DNA of 64,000 nt from Legionella sp. PATHC035 (GTDB lineage: Bacteria > Pseudomonadota > Gammaproteobacteria > Legionellales > Legionellaceae): positions 992,001 through 1,056,000 of the forward strand of contig NZ_JAPHOT010000001.1 in NCBI RefSeq assembly GCF_026191115.1, read 5' to 3'. This document shows, one piece after another, positions 54,692 to 63,908 of the stretch. Positions within the stretch are counted from its first letter, which is position 1. Every line of letters starts with the position of its first letter. The notes beneath the pieces were generated by a model. That model was not told the origin of the DNA. It worked only from the letters and a program-made list of their open reading frames with translations, and ran no database searches. Both the position numbers and the translations under genes were made by a program.

Positions 54692-55161
54692 TGCTCTATT
54701 TTTGGCTCAAATTTATTCATGTTATCAGCTCGACTATTCTCTTTGGAACGGGTATAGGAACTGCCTGTACTATGTTGTATGGACATCAAACAGGAAAAAC
54801 CGAAGTGATTGCGGCTACAACCCGCTATGTCGTGCTTGCAGATTGGATTTTTACTGGAACCTCTGGTTTTATTCAACCGCTTACTGGGCTTTGGATGGTC
54901 TATTTAGCCGGTTATGCATGGACCTCATTGTGGGTGATGGGATCAATTATTGGGTATTTAATTGCTGCTTTTTGTTGGTTTCCTGTAGTCTATCTTCAGA
55001 TTAAGATGCGCGATTTTGCGAGGGAGTCGGCACAAAAAAATATGCCTTTACCTGCTCTCTACTTCCGTTATTTTAAATATTGGTTTTGCTTAGGTTGGCC
55101 AGCCTTTATTAGTTTGATTATTGTTTTTTACCTGATGACCAACAAACCTGCCAGTTTTTAA
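54691..55161 (+). CDS. DUF2269 membrane protein
   Basis: 156 residues with four transmembrane helices: KFIHVISSTILFGTGIGTA, WIFTGTSGFIQPLTGLWMV, VMGSIIGYLIAAFCWFPVVY and PAFISLIIVFYLM. The pattern and the opening LKFIHV match DUF2269. The shared TAATG junction with the SDR-DoxX gene and the frequent pairing of these families suggest a common membrane function, which is unknown. Confidence 0.85.
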   Translation: MLYFWLKFIHVISSTILFGTGIGTACTMLYGHQTGKTEVIAATTRYVVLADWIFTGTSGFIQPLTGLWMVYLAGYAWTSLWVMGSIIGYLIAAFCWFPVVYLQIKMRDFARESAQKNMPLPALYFRYFKYWFCLGWPAFISLIIVFYLMTNKPASF

Positions 55162-55370
55162 TAAGTATTCGAGGGTCACTCCGAGTGCAACAAGAATCTC
55201 TCCAGTTACACCGTGCTCCACGGGTGGAGATCGCTCATCAAACTCGGAATGACGGTCAAGGACACAACTGGCTCAATAAAGTTCAAGATCAACCGGGATG
55301 CAGCGAAACCTGACTCGGATTTCGCTTACACCCAGACTACCATTACAACTTTCCAGGCTTTGTCGCCTCA
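55162..55370. repeat. Intergenic dispersed repeat
   Basis: No gene. Bases 55170-55255 contain GAGGGTCACTCCGAGT paired loosely with ACTCGGAATGACGGTC, a separate repeat type, between convergent DUF2269 and hsp20. Confidence 0.5.
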
Positions 55371-55814
55371 TTACTCTTCTACAGTAATATCAATTTTTTT
55401 CTCTACCGCCATTTCCTTTTTAGGAATTGAAATCTCCAAAACACCTTGTTTGTATTTAGCACTTATTTTTGCGTCATCAGCAGTTTGCGGTAAGCTAAAG
55501 CGACGGTAAAAATGTCCTTGTGAACGCTCCATACGTGTATAGTCATCTTTGTTTTCTGTTTTCTCAAAGTAACGCTCTCCACGGAGGGTTAAAATATTAT
55601 GCTCTAAGGATATTTGTATGTCCTCTTTATTCACTCCAGGAATGTCAGCAAGTACTAAGAACCGATCTTTTTCTTCTTTGATATCTACAGGAGGCGCCCA
55701 AGTACTGGTATCAACAATTGAAGAGTCTGTTTGGTGCCCTCTGAAAAAATTGTCTAATAAGGATCCAATTTCATTGTATACAGGGAAATAATCACGTCTT
55801 ACGATACTCATCAC
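55371..55814 (-). CDS. Hsp20-family small heat-shock protein
   Basis: 147 residues. The alpha-crystallin domain runs from WAPPVDIKEEKDRFLVLADIPGV to the C-terminus, with ILTLRGERY in the middle and the dimer-contact I-x-I motif in LEISIPKK. It is an ATP-independent holdase that binds unfolding proteins. AGGAGA before the ATG. A possible heat-shock promoter lies about 35-60 bases upstream. Confidence 0.93.
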   Translation of the reverse strand: MMSIVRRDYFPVYNEIGSLLDNFFRGHQTDSSIVDTSTWAPPVDIKEEKDRFLVLADIPGVNKEDIQISLEHNILTLRGERYFEKTENKDDYTRMERSQGHFYRRFSLPQTADDAKISAKYKQGVLEISIPKKEMAVEKKIDITVEE

Positions 55815-55846
55815 TTTCTCCTAATTGTTATTTGACATACTCCAAA

Positions 55847-55873
55847 AATAGAGGCGTTTTATTAAATTTCAAG
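55847..55873 (-). promoter_or_regulatory. Possible sigma-32 promoter of hsp20
   Basis: Read on the minus strand: CTTGAAA, 12 bases, then CCTCTATT. The first half matches the sigma-32 -35 element (CTTGAA) exactly; the -10 half matches CCCCATNT only partly. It lies about 35 bases before the hsp20 ATG, a sensible distance. Confidence 0.4.
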
Positions 55874-55972
55874 GGGTATTGAATCGTTATTTTTACAAAC
55901 ACATGTACTCGATGCGCGATTAAGTTTATTATCCATAGAAGGACGATTTCTAATAATAAACGGAGGATGACG

Positions 55973-56701
55973 ATGCAGTATCTGATACGAGTTTTAATAT
56001 TGGGTTTTATTGGAGTTTCCACAAGCTTTGCCAATTCATCAGAAGTACCGATTTTAGGTAAGACAATAACTCAAGCCAAACAACAACAAATGACACCGAA
56101 ACAAGCCCTGCAACGCTTGAAAGAGGGAAACCAACGCTTTTTAACCAACACCCAAGTAACGAGAGATTATTTAAAGCAAGCACACCAATCCTCTTACGGC
56201 CAATACCCATTTGCTGTAGTGCTCAATTGCATGGATTCACGCAGTGTTCCTGAATTATTTTTTGATCAAGGATTGGCTGATTTATTTACTTTACGCGTCG
56301 CTGGAAACGTACTCAATGACGATATTCTTGGCAGTATGGAGTTTGCAACCAAAGTAACGGGATCTCGCCTCATTGTAGTCTTGGCGCATACTTCATGTGG
56401 CGCGGTAGCTGGCGCATGCAGTGGAGTGCAACTAGGACATCTGACTGATGTTTTAGACAAAATTAAGCCCGTTGTCCAAGAAAGTATGGACGAACAAAAA
56501 ACAAAAAATTGTGCTGATCCCAAACTAATCGATGCAATCGCTAAAGCCAATGCCTTAAGGATCGTTAGAGAAATACAAAATAGAAGTCCAATAATTAACG
56601 ATTTAATTAGTAAAAAACAAATTGGCATTGTCGCTGGTGTACATGATATCAAAACAGGTAAAGTAGAGTTTTTTGAGGAAGAACGTTCTGTTCCTCATTA
56701 G
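55973..56701 (+). CDS. Beta-carbonic anhydrase, exported
   Basis: 242 residues. The zinc and catalytic residues of the beta class are present: NCMDSR (Cys86, Asp88, Arg90), then HTSCG (His139, Cys142). A signal peptide (YLIRVLILGFIGVSTSFA) places the enzyme in the periplasm, where it would interconvert CO2 and bicarbonate. GGAGG six bases before ATG 55973 favours this start over the ATG at 55967, which touches the ribosome site. Confidence 0.92.
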   Translation: MQYLIRVLILGFIGVSTSFANSSEVPILGKTITQAKQQQMTPKQALQRLKEGNQRFLTNTQVTRDYLKQAHQSSYGQYPFAVVLNCMDSRSVPELFFDQGLADLFTLRVAGNVLNDDILGSMEFATKVTGSRLIVVLAHTSCGAVAGACSGVQLGHLTDVLDKIKPVVQESMDEQKTKNCADPKLIDAIAKANALRIVREIQNRSPIINDLISKKQIGIVAGVHDIKTGKVEFFEEERSVPH

Positions 56702-56704
56702 GAT

Positions 56705-56840
56705 CTGTTTTGTAACCGGGGTGAAGCGTAGCGAGCCCTGGATTTTATGCTGTCATCCCGAAGCCACCAGGGATCTCCTCTCGTGACTCTGTGTCAGGTC
56801 ATGGAGATTCTCGTGATGCCCGGGATGATGGAGTTACGCG
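56705..56840. repeat. Dispersed repeat between convergent genes
   Basis: TAACCGGGGTGAAGCGTAGCGAGCCCTGGAT and TCATCCCGAAGCC ... GATGCCCGGGATGA form imperfect inverted repeats. Same general style as 4561-4664. No gene. Confidence 0.55.
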
Positions 56841-56850
56841 ACACACCACA

Positions 56851-57861
56851 TTAGGACATTTTCTTCTTTAATGTATCCATTAAAATATCTTCAAAGTGTT
56901 TTTGATTGATTGACGTACAGACTCGCACCGTATTACCCTTTTTATCCACTACAGTAGTCCCCGATCGCTCCTCTGGACTTAATACCACGCTCAATTTTTT
57001 GTAATGGGATTTAACAATTGAATTATCATAGGCCACTACTGCAGAAAGTACATCCCAAAAATACCACTTATGCTCAAAGATTTCCGCCTCATTATGATGA
57101 AAAAGCTCATAGAAAAAATGATTGGCCAGATTCGTTTGGTTTTGTTTCAATTTTTCATAAAAAGCCCTTGTCACAGGAACCTGATTAGTCACATCCAGGC
57201 CAACCAGGGTAATAGGGATGCCTGACCGAAATACTTTATCTGCAGCATAAGGATCAATATAAATATTCCATTCTGCAGTGGTATTTTTAATTGAGTGCTC
57301 CACTTCCACCAAATTACCTGGACTCGCTACTGCTCCCCCCATAATATAAATCATTTTAATTTTATTTTTTATTTCTGGTATTTTGGCCACCAGCTCTCCC
57401 AGATTGGTTAACGGACCAATTGCTAAAATCTCAACAGGCTCTTTTGCATTTTTTAAAGTAGTTTCCAATAATTGTACTGCATTCTGCGTGGGCATCACGT
57501 TAACTTTAGGCAGTAAATCTGCAGCACCCACTAAATTATCAGCGAGTTTCCGTAACCAATCAGGAAATTGATGCGTTCCAGTCATTGGGTTATTACGCCC
57601 ACAGGCTAGAGGAATTTTTTCATGATGCATTAAGGCCAGCAATCCAGCAACATTCCTTAATCCTGAAGCACAATGAGCCTCGCCAGTACCGACTACGGTT
57701 ATCGCTTTAATATCGATATCTTTTTGTGCTAACAAATAAAGAATTGCCAATTCATCATCCACCCCCACATCCGTATCAATAATAAAAGGCCTCATTGCAT
57801 TTGCTAAAGGCAACAAACAAAATAAACTGAAAAAGACAAACGCTTTTACTGCCAAATTCAC
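56851..57861 (-). CDS. Inosine-uridine-type nucleoside hydrolase, exported
   Basis: 336 residues with a signal peptide (AFVFFSLFCLLPLANA). The family signature IDTDVGVDDE holds the Ca2+-binding aspartates (Asp29, 31, 35, 36); EILAIGPLTNLGEL and MGGAVASPGN follow, with the late VVAYD segment. It would split periplasmic nucleosides into base and ribose. The start is GTG, with GGAGG seven bases upstream inside the end of the transporter gene; the two overlap by 4 bases (GTGA), so they are coupled. Confidence 0.9.
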   Translation of the reverse strand: MNLAVKAFVFFSLFCLLPLANAMRPFIIDTDVGVDDELAILYLLAQKDIDIKAITVVGTGEAHCASGLRNVAGLLALMHHEKIPLACGRNNPMTGTHQFPDWLRKLADNLVGAADLLPKVNVMPTQNAVQLLETTLKNAKEPVEILAIGPLTNLGELVAKIPEIKNKIKMIYIMGGAVASPGNLVEVEHSIKNTTAEWNIYIDPYAADKVFRSGIPITLVGLDVTNQVPVTRAFYEKLKQNQTNLANHFFYELFHHNEAEIFEHKWYFWDVLSAVVAYDNSIVKSHYKKLSVVLSPEERSGTTVVDKKGNTVRVCTSINQKHFEDILMDTLKKKMS

Positions 57862-59141
57862 AATGAAACCTCCGTTTCTGCATCAAGTTTTTTAATAGTT
57901 ACTAGGGCGATACAACACAGAATTGCACTCACCATCAAATAAAAGCTGGGGGCAAGATTCGTGTTCAATTTTTCGATTAAATAAGTAGCAATAAACGGGG
58001 TTAAACCTCCGAAAAAAGCAAACGCAAGATTATAAGAAATAGCGATCCCAGTATATCGAATTGAGACTGGGAACAATTCAACCAGCAAGCTGGGATAAAC
58101 CATAATAAAACTACTCAAAATAGCAAAAATAGCTAAAGCAATGGCAAGAGATAAAGTGGTTTGCTTGGCTAAAAGGATAAATAAGAGATAACTTAATAAA
58201 ATAAAACCAATCGCACCCACCAAAAGAACTAACTTACGCCCTACTCGAGTACTATACCAGCAAAAAAATACCAATAGTGAAGAGAAGAAACCCAAATTAA
58301 TCGTATTAAACAAGGTCGCTTGCTGTTTCTGATAAGCAAGGATTGTTGAAAGATATGTGGGCATATACAAGAATAATAAATTAATCATTACGGAACCCAG
58401 GCAGGTTAAACCGATACCTTGTAAAATCTTTCGCCAGTGTAAGGTAATTGCTTCAATAAAAGGAATTCGCGTATTCTCTGTTGAATTCTTAAATGCGAGA
58501 AATAAGGGGCTTTCAGCCAACCGTTTACGAATGTAGAAACTGAATATGCCCAGCAGTCCACCCAGTATAAACGGGAGGCGCCAACCAAAGTTTAGCAATT
58601 GCGCATTTGAAAGTTGATTCGTGAGGATTAAACTAATCAGAGCCCCTAAAAAAATACCTAGATTAAGAAAAGAAAAAATCACACCGCAGGCCAATGCTCG
58701 AGAACGCGGATTCACATGTTCACAAGCAAAAGTTAATGCCCCAGGAATTTCACCTCCAATCGATAATCCTTGCAATAACCGCAAAAAAATCAAAAGAATA
58801 CTCGATAAGATTCCTAGGTGCTGATAAGTGGGTAAAAAGCCAATAAGGACTGTTGGGACAGCCATAAGGATAACTGAGAAAATAAACGTTTTCTTACGAC
58901 CGTATTTGTCTCCAAAATGGCTAAAGGCAATTCCGCCTAGGGGACGGATTAAATAACCAATTGCAAAAATGGCATACACACTCATCAGAGAAGCGATTGG
59001 GTCCGTTGCTGGGAAAAAAATTTGGCTGATTATCGGTGCAAAAATAACGTAAATGACAAAATCATAAAATTCCAAAGCACCACCCAAAGAAGCAAGGAAA
59101 ATAATTTTTCGCTCACTAGAACTTAGTCTCAGCTCATGCAC
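57858..59141 (-). CDS. MFS transporter, metabolite:H+ symporter (MHS) type
   Basis: 427 residues, twelve transmembrane helices. GGALEFYDFVIYVIFAPII in TM1 and HFGDKYGRKKTFIFSV between TM2 and TM3 are MHS-family hallmarks (ProP, KgtP, ShiA). GGEIPGALTFACEH follows in TM4-5. It imports an organic acid or osmolyte; linkage to a nucleoside hydrolase hints at a nucleoside product, but that is inference. It overlaps that gene by 4 bases. Confidence 0.87.
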   Translation of the reverse strand: MHELRLSSSERKIIFLASLGGALEFYDFVIYVIFAPIISQIFFPATDPIASLMSVYAIFAIGYLIRPLGGIAFSHFGDKYGRKKTFIFSVILMAVPTVLIGFLPTYQHLGILSSILLIFLRLLQGLSIGGEIPGALTFACEHVNPRSRALACGVIFSFLNLGIFLGALISLILTNQLSNAQLLNFGWRLPFILGGLLGIFSFYIRKRLAESPLFLAFKNSTENTRIPFIEAITLHWRKILQGIGLTCLGSVMINLLFLYMPTYLSTILAYQKQQATLFNTINLGFFSSLLVFFCWYSTRVGRKLVLLVGAIGFILLSYLLFILLAKQTTLSLAIALAIFAILSSFIMVYPSLLVELFPVSIRYTGIAISYNLAFAFFGGLTPFIATYLIEKLNTNLAPSFYLMVSAILCCIALVTIKKLDAETEVSL

Positions 59142-59369
59142 TTACACATCCTTTTTTTTAGCAAAGCTTTAAAATATCATAACTTTGCACTACGCTCATG
59201 AATTATTTAAATTAAGTATTTGTTCCTATTTTATTTTTCTGCAGCTTGGCTGAAAAAAACCAGTATAGGTTAGGAAAATTGCTCCTCTTACACTAAACTC
59301 CTCCAGAAATAGTTCTTTTTTTAAAAGTTTAGTATTATCAATGGAAGTAGCACATTGTTCTGATTATCC

Positions 59370-60215
59370 ATGAAAAACTATTCCATATCTCAACAAATTA
59401 TCCAGCGTGTTGAGGCGGCTGTTACCGAGGCTCAGATTGGTGCTTATAAAAAGGACGGGGCCGTTTGCATTCGCCAAATTTTAAGCGCTGAAGAAATGGA
59501 ATTACTTCGCGAAGGCATTGAACTCAACCTAAAATCACCCAGCCCTAGGGTTAAAATTGCAAGTAACCTTGATGATCCAGGGCTATTTATTGAGGATTTT
59601 TGCACTTGGCAAACCAATCCTCATTACCAGCAATTTATTTTTACATCACCGATTAGTCTTATTGCAAAGAAACTCATGGGGAGTAAAAAAACTCGACTTT
59701 ATCATGATCATCTTTTAGTCAAAGAACCAGGTACTCGACAAAGAACTCCCTGGCACCAAGATCAGCCTTATTACAACATTGAAGGAAGACAAAATTGCAG
59801 TCTATGGATACCTGTTGATCCAGTACCACGCACTTCCACTTTAGAGTTCGTTGCGGGGTCTCATTTAGGACCTTGGCTTATGCCTCGCTCTTTTATGGAT
59901 AATCAAGCAAAATGGTTTCCTGAGGGAAGCCTCGCTGAGCTACCTGATATTGATGCAAAACGTGAAGATTACCCTATTATCGGTTGGGCCATAAGTCCTG
60001 GTGATGTGGTTTGCTTTCATATGCTCACACTCCATGCTGCAAATGGAGTAAATTATAATCAACGACGAAGAGTGTTTTCGGTACGTTTTCTCGGTGATGA
60101 TATAACTCATGCCCCAAGAAAATGGGTTACCTCGCCTGATTTCCCAGGTTTGTTCGAACAACTCCCAGCAGGAGCGCCCATGGATCACCCTTTATTTCCT
60201 ATAATTTGGGAGTAG
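59370..60215 (+). CDS. Phytanoyl-CoA dioxygenase (PhyH) family oxygenase
   Basis: 281 residues of the Fe(II)/2-oxoglutarate double-stranded beta-helix type. Iron ligands are H-x-D in PWHQDQ (His129, Asp131) and a distal His in MLTLHAAN (His222). The 2-oxoglutarate-binding Arg lies in QRRRVFSVRF. RLYHDHLLVKEPG just before the iron site is typical of PhyH relatives. The hydroxylated substrate is unknown. It stands alone: divergent from the MHS transporter, 106 bases before dam. Confidence 0.88.
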   Translation: MKNYSISQQIIQRVEAAVTEAQIGAYKKDGAVCIRQILSAEEMELLREGIELNLKSPSPRVKIASNLDDPGLFIEDFCTWQTNPHYQQFIFTSPISLIAKKLMGSKKTRLYHDHLLVKEPGTRQRTPWHQDQPYYNIEGRQNCSLWIPVDPVPRTSTLEFVAGSHLGPWLMPRSFMDNQAKWFPEGSLAELPDIDAKREDYPIIGWAISPGDVVCFHMLTLHAANGVNYNQRRRVFSVRFLGDDITHAPRKWVTSPDFPGLFEQLPAGAPMDHPLFPIIWE

Positions 60216-60321
60216 TGATCAGCAATTATGGAAACCGTTACTAATCGTTCAACAAAAAAAATTCTGTTTTTTTTCTTAAAAATAAGCAATACTTCTTTCT
60301 GAATAAATCGTGGTAAAACCT

Positions 60322-61131
60322 ATGGTGAAAATAAGACCTTTTCTTAAATGGGCAGGTAGTAAATACAACTGCCTGGAAAAGATTATTCCCTTTCTTCCTC
60401 AGGGTAAACGTTTAATTGAGCCCTTTGCTGGTTCAGGCGTTGTTTTCATGAATGCGAATTATTCGTCCTACCTGTTGGCAGAAAGTAATCCTGATTTAAT
60501 TCATCTTTATACCACGTTACAACAACAAGGAGATGCGTTTATTCAGTTTTGCGAAACCTATTTTCGACCTGAATTCAATCAGAAAGAAAAATATTATCAA
60601 ATCAGAGCTGATTTTAATGGCTCATCCCATTCACCCCAAAAATCCGCACTTTTTCTTTACCTAAACCGGCATGGTTATAATGGATTATGTCGATATAATT
60701 CCAAGGGGTTTTATAATGTACCCTTTGGGCTGTACAGCAAACCTTATTTCCCACATAAGGAAATGCAGCTTTTTTACCAAAAAAGCCAACACGCCGAATT
60801 CATCCACAATGACTTTAGAAAAACATTTGAATATGCAGAGCGGGGTGATGTTATTTATTGCGACCCTCCTTACGTACTCCTCTCAGAGAAGTCACACCAT
60901 TTGCCCTATACTAAAAAACTGTTTACCACAGAAGATCAAATAGAACTCACTGAGTTGGCTAAAGAAACAGCAGCAAAAGGTATCCCAGTTATTTTGTCCA
61001 ACCACGACACCGAATTTACTCGATACCACTATAGGAAAGCAGAAATCAAAAGTTTTCCGGTATCACGTTTCATTAATTGTCAGGGTTCATTACGCCGACC
61101 GGTAAAAGAATTAATCGCTATATTTAATTAA
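60322..61131 (+). CDS. dam: DNA adenine methyltransferase (Dam family)
   Basis: 269 residues, class alpha N6-adenine methyltransferase with the GATC-type Dam build. The AdoMet motif I is FLKWAGSK at the N-terminus and LIEPFAGSG; the catalytic motif IV is DPPY (residues 181-184); the recognition region has YLNRHGYNGLCRYNSKGFYNVPFG, close to E. coli Dam. It would methylate adenine in GATC for mismatch repair, expression control and replication timing. The ATG at 60322 aligns with E. coli Dam; a GTG at 60310 is in frame. Confidence 0.93.
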   Translation: MVKIRPFLKWAGSKYNCLEKIIPFLPQGKRLIEPFAGSGVVFMNANYSSYLLAESNPDLIHLYTTLQQQGDAFIQFCETYFRPEFNQKEKYYQIRADFNGSSHSPQKSALFLYLNRHGYNGLCRYNSKGFYNVPFGLYSKPYFPHKEMQLFYQKSQHAEFIHNDFRKTFEYAERGDVIYCDPPYVLLSEKSHHLPYTKKLFTTEDQIELTELAKETAAKGIPVILSNHDTEFTRYHYRKAEIKSFPVSRFINCQGSLRRPVKELIAIFN

Positions 61132-61185
61132 TGTCTAGGTGATATAAAGCCTGGTCGCAAGCTGCCAGGCTAGGTCAATTTCACT

Positions 61186-62457
61186 CTAATTAATTGGATG
61201 GTCTTTATGATCTTTGATAAAGAAAGCAAGAATAGTAACGAGCAATAATGAGAGCGGCAATATAGATAAAGCGACCTGATAGTCTACTACCGTGTAAATA
61301 TGCTCTCCTTCCACAATACCACTGTCACCAAAAGTATCCAGTAATTTACCAACTAAAGGTTGGAAAATTACTCCACCAAGCGTTACTATCATATTTGTTG
61401 CGGCAAATACCGTACCAGATAACAAAGCACCACTGCATTCTTTAGCCATGATAAATACAATAATTTCGGTGGCACTAAATACGCCATACAAGAACAATAA
61501 AACGTTCAAACTGACGTAGGATAGACCCGGCCAATACAATACAATGCTAATGCAAATCAAGGCTAAAATTGCGCCTAAAACCAAAGGCAACAAACGTCTT
61601 CCTGTATGATCCGATAAATAACCAGCAATAGGAGCACCAACTGCCCAACCTAGAAAAACGGCAGAAACCGTTTTAGCAGCCTCAACTTTAGTCAAACCGT
61701 GTGCTTGTTCTAAATAAGTTTTTCCCCACAGCTCACCAAATACAGACAAAGAAGTATACAAACAAGCACCAACAAACCCGATCACCCAAACCTCAGGAGA
61801 CATTAATACTTTAAGCACATTTTGAAAGAATTCTGGCAAAGGATGTCGATTAGGATGATGTCCCTCAGGCCCATCACGAACCACAAGCAACATTAATACA
61901 CTCAATCCAGCCCCTACTATTGCGATTAGGAATAATACCTGTTCCCAACCTATACTCTGAGACCATTCAGTGATCTTCACTTCACCATAGACAAGACCTA
62001 ACATGCCTAAAGTAGTCATCAGACCAGCGACTAAAGAAAAATAACGTCTGGGCAACCAGTGTAAAGCAAGAGACAATACACCTACAAACGCAAAAGACGA
62101 ACCAAAGCCCACTAAGAAACGCCCTGCTCCTACCAAAAACATGGACGAAGTGAGGGAAAACATCCAGGAACCCACAGTACAACAGATGCAGGCAAAAGTT
62201 AGAAGCCGTCTGGGGCCAAATCGGTCCATAAGCATGCCTACAGGCATTTGCATGGGAGAGTATGCAAAGTAATATAAGGCAGATATCTGACCAAAAGTAG
62301 TCGCAGAAATATGCCCCAAAGCAATGCTTAACTCAGTCTGTAAAACACCAGGAATAATGCGTAAGATAAACTCATAGCAATAAAAAACAGCCCCAACAAA
62401 GCAGATGAACATGCCATAGAGCAATTGTTTTCTTGAAACGATATTATTTAGGTGCAT
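61186..62457 (-). CDS. MFS transporter, copy A of a tandem pair
   Basis: 423 residues, twelve helices. LYYFAYSPMQMPVGMLMDRFGPRR covers TM2 and the loop with the MFS motif DRFGPRR; GRFLVGFGSSFAFVGVLSLAL forms TM4. The sequence class resembles MFS carriers of Legionella and Coxiella, including Pht-type amino-acid or nutrient carriers, but the substrate is unknown. It overlaps copy B by 14 bases, and the two arose by duplication. Confidence 0.83.
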   Translation of the reverse strand: MHLNNIVSRKQLLYGMFICFVGAVFYCYEFILRIIPGVLQTELSIALGHISATTFGQISALYYFAYSPMQMPVGMLMDRFGPRRLLTFACICCTVGSWMFSLTSSMFLVGAGRFLVGFGSSFAFVGVLSLALHWLPRRYFSLVAGLMTTLGMLGLVYGEVKITEWSQSIGWEQVLFLIAIVGAGLSVLMLLVVRDGPEGHHPNRHPLPEFFQNVLKVLMSPEVWVIGFVGACLYTSLSVFGELWGKTYLEQAHGLTKVEAAKTVSAVFLGWAVGAPIAGYLSDHTGRRLLPLVLGAILALICISIVLYWPGLSYVSLNVLLFLYGVFSATEIIVFIMAKECSGALLSGTVFAATNMIVTLGGVIFQPLVGKLLDTFGDSGIVEGEHIYTVVDYQVALSILPLSLLLVTILAFFIKDHKDHPIN

Positions 62458-63742
62458 GAGCGTGAGTTTCCCTTAAAAAGAAGGTTAATAAAGCGGCAAT
62501 TAACATACTGAGCGGTATAAAAGCCAGCGCTATGCGGTAATCAGTCATGTTGTATAACCGATTAACATTTTCAACAACCAATGCTGAAGAGATTGACGCG
62601 CCACTCCGTAAGGAATAGCTGAAATCCAATAAATGTCCTACTAAAGGTTGCAATAACATCCCACCGAGCATCACAATCATATTCGTAAACGCCATCGCTG
62701 TACCCGCTGCTTCCCCAGGACTCAACTCTCTTCCAACAGCAAATACGATTGCTTGAGCACTATAAAATAGACCCAGGAAAAACATAAGTATCTGCACATT
62801 CGTTTCGGTCAAACCAGGGAAATACAAGATAACCAGCATAAGCACCGTAGCCACACTAGCTCCTACAAGCATAGGTAGTTTTCTGCGCGCAATTCGGTCA
62901 GAAAAATAACCCATCAGTGGAGCACCAACAGTAAAACCTAAGAAGAGCAATGAGTTTGCAAGGCCAGCACCATGCGCAGATAACCCATGAGCATTTCTTA
63001 AATAAGGAATACCCCATAATTCAGCAAACACGGTTGTAGGGAGATACACCATACAACCGTATAATCCATTGATCCATATCTGCTTGTTACTGACTATTAT
63101 ATTTAAATCAACTAAACCGGTTTTCAAATCAGAAACAGTACCACTTTGTCTGTATCGACCTTTTTTATCGTGAATTCCTAACCATAAAAGAAAGGTTAAG
63201 ACAATCCCGAAGAATGCGGTCATATTTAAGGTTTTAATCCATCCTAATTGATTAACAAACAATTCTAAAAAATTATCACCGAGCATTGCTCCTACGGTTC
63301 CCAACGCCGAAGTGAGCCCCGAGACCATAGCGAGTTTGTTCTCAGGCAACCAGATTGTTGCCAACTTCAATACTCCCACAAATGCAAACGCAGAACCTAA
63401 ACCAACTAAAAAACGTCCAGAGGCGGCAACCCAAAAAGAAGTTGTCCCTGTAAATAAAAAAGTTCCAATGACACAGATTAAACAAGCAAAGGTTAATAAT
63501 CTTCGCGGGCCATATCGATCCATCATAATCCCTACAGGTAATTGCATAGGGACGTAGGCATAATAATATATCGATGAAATGTGTCCAAACCCGGTAGCTG
63601 ACAAATTAAAATGCTCACGGAGAGCGCTTTCCATTGCACTAGGTGCTATTCGAAGCAAATATTCATAACTGTAAAACAAGGCTCCAAGACCACAAATAAG
63701 CCATCCAATTAATGCGTAATTTCTACGGTTTTCAGAAATCAA
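62444..63742 (-). CDS. MFS transporter, copy B of a tandem pair
   Basis: 432 residues from a TTG at 63742. The open frame extends to a GTG at 63823, but AAGGAG (63749-63754) lies six bases before the TTG, and this start gives an N-terminus that lines up with copy A (GALFYSYEYLLRIAP against GAVFYCYEFILRIIP). Family landmarks repeat: YYYAYVPMQLPVGIMMDRYGPRR and GRFLVGLGSAFAFVGVLKL. Substrate unknown. It is transcribed ahead of copy A and probably after the malic enzyme gene at the window edge. Confidence 0.8.
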   Translation of the reverse strand: MISENRRNYALIGWLICGLGALFYSYEYLLRIAPSAMESALREHFNLSATGFGHISSIYYYAYVPMQLPVGIMMDRYGPRRLLTFACLICVIGTFLFTGTTSFWVAASGRFLVGLGSAFAFVGVLKLATIWLPENKLAMVSGLTSALGTVGAMLGDNFLELFVNQLGWIKTLNMTAFFGIVLTFLLWLGIHDKKGRYRQSGTVSDLKTGLVDLNIIVSNKQIWINGLYGCMVYLPTTVFAELWGIPYLRNAHGLSAHGAGLANSLLFLGFTVGAPLMGYFSDRIARRKLPMLVGASVATVLMLVILYFPGLTETNVQILMFFLGLFYSAQAIVFAVGRELSPGEAAGTAMAFTNMIVMLGGMLLQPLVGHLLDFSYSLRSGASISSALVVENVNRLYNMTDYRIALAFIPLSMLIAALLTFFLRETHAHAPK

Positions 63743-63908
63743 GGCAATCTCCTTAATATTTGTAAAGCAAGAGCATTCACTGTTTTCAATGCAACAGTTA
63801 AAACTCTTATCTTTATAATTCACCTATTGTTATCCTCAATGTTATCAGGCATGGCTCATCCGGCATAGAGTTACACCTTGAGATACCTGATTACACGCAG
63901 GACTACTT

